This document shows, one piece after another, positions 4,614 to 5,216 of a stretch of DNA of 5,216 nt. The stretch comes from an uncultured Collinsella sp. GTDB taxonomy: Bacteria > Actinomycetota > Coriobacteriia > Coriobacteriales > Coriobacteriaceae. The position numbers and the translations under genes are program-made. Within the stretch, counting starts at the first letter, position 1, and every line of letters begins with the position of its first letter. The notes below the pieces were generated by a model. The model did no database searches. It had not been told where the DNA came from and saw only the letters and a program-made list of their open reading frames with translations. Where the stretch lies: NCBI GenBank assembly GCA_900557505.1, contig USTC01000106.1:1-5216 (forward strand), written 5' to 3'.

Positions 4614-5216
4614 ATGTGCAATGTTTCGCTCAACGGTACTCAACCGTCCGATGCGTCCCTGCGCGTCCTGCGCGCGCTTGAGGCGGCTGGTCTTGAGGCT
4701 TGGTACGTGGGCGGTTGGGTGCGCGACGCCCTGATGGGGTACCCCAGCCACGATGTTGATATGTGCTGTAGCGGCCTGTGGCAGGAGTCCAAAGCGGCGC
4801 TCGAGGCCGCCGGCATCGCGGTTGTGGAGTCGGGCATTAAATTTGGCGGAATCACGGCTATTTCCGATGGCGAGCGTATCGAGGTCACCACGTACCGTCT
4901 GGATGGCTTTTACACCGATGGTCGTCATCCCCAGAGTGTGGAGCGCGCCGCTTCGCTTGAGGACGATCTGGCGCGCCGCGACTTTACCGTCAATGCCATG
5001 GCGTGGCATCCCGAGCGCGGCCTTGTCGACCGCTATGACGGCCAGGGCGACCTGGACCGTAAACTCATTCGCGCCGTTGGAGATCCCAAGCGTCGTTTTA
5101 ACGAGGACGCGCTTCGCATGCTGCGCGCGGTGCGTTTTGCCTGTCGTTTGGATTTTATGATCGAGCCTAGGACCAAACACGCCCCACGCTGGCGCAGATG
5201 TTACGCAATCCTGTCT
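4614..5216 (+). CDS. cca: CCA-adding tRNA nucleotidyltransferase (N-terminal part; cut by the window end)
   Basis: The encoded class II nucleotidyltransferase (poly(A) polymerase head family) adds or repairs the 3' CCA of tRNAs using CTP and ATP. The frame is open from the ATG to the window edge, giving 201 residues of an enzyme usually over 400 long. Motifs in order are VGGWVRDALMG (32-42) with the GGxVRD signature, the metal-binding DVD (Asp47, Asp49), FGGITAI (77-83), RRDFTVNAMA (121-130) and RFNEDALRMLRAVRFA (161-176) with the EDxxRxxR nucleotide-recognition motif. The last stretch (about residues 186-201) loses family character: it has rare AGG and AGA codons and is rich in Arg, Trp and Cys, while the -1 frame reads LAQMLRNPV at 5189-5215. 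This suggests an indel near 5168-5188, either real or an end-of-sequence error. The gene is unrelated to the sugar genes. Confidence 0.93.
   Translation, partial: MCNVSLNGTQPSDASLRVLRALEAAGLEAWYVGGWVRDALMGYPSHDVDMCCSGLWQESKAALEAAGIAVVESGIKFGGITAISDGERIEVTTYRLDGFYTDGRHPQSVERAASLEDDLARRDFTVNAMAWHPERGLVDRYDGQGDLDRKLIRAVGDPKRRFNEDALRMLRAVRFACRLDFMIEPRTKHAPRWRRCYAILS

Overview
The window is a GC-rich segment from a Gram-positive-type genome. All five genes are on the + strand. The HPr and Enzyme I sequences, the strong preference for GAG, AAG, GTC and GCC codons, and the AGGAGG-type ribosome binding sites fit a high-GC actinobacterial host. My recollection of similar proteins points to the Coriobacteriia (a Collinsella-like gut anaerobe), but that is inference and was not searched.

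Layout: positions 1-220 hold no convincing gene. They contain an AT-rich promoter zone and a leader that can fold over the first ribosome binding site. ptsH (HPr, 221-484) follows. A 127-base gap then contains an intrinsic terminator and a second long hairpin, and ptsI (Enzyme I of the phosphotransferase system, 612-2321) comes next. After a 74-base gap with another strong hairpin comes a PfkB-family sugar-phosphate kinase (2396-3328), which ends at a strong terminator. A second, paralogous kinase of identical length (3517-4449) has its own -10 element and its own terminator. The window closes inside a CCA-adding tRNA nucleotidyltransferase gene (4614 to the edge), which is unrelated to the sugar genes.

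How the genes work together: Enzyme I takes phosphate from phosphoenolpyruvate and passes it to HPr, which feeds the sugar-specific permeases (none are in this window). The kinases would add a second phosphate to imported hexose phosphates, giving a bisphosphate that enters glycolysis. ptsH, ptsI and the first kinase look like one transcription unit with graded expression, because the terminator after ptsH should let only part of the transcription continue. The second kinase and cca look like separate units.

The most interesting material is in the gaps. An 8-base perfect complement to the ptsH Shine-Dalgarno sequence sits in its own leader, with a competing hairpin. A terminator and a hairpin lie back to back before ptsI. 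Both kinases share an unusual CAGD active-site motif, and the first also has an Asp at a usually Asn substrate-site position. The last roughly 45 bases show signs of a frameshift in cca. I did not find a wholly new defence-type or mobile system; the genes themselves are housekeeping and sugar-metabolism genes.
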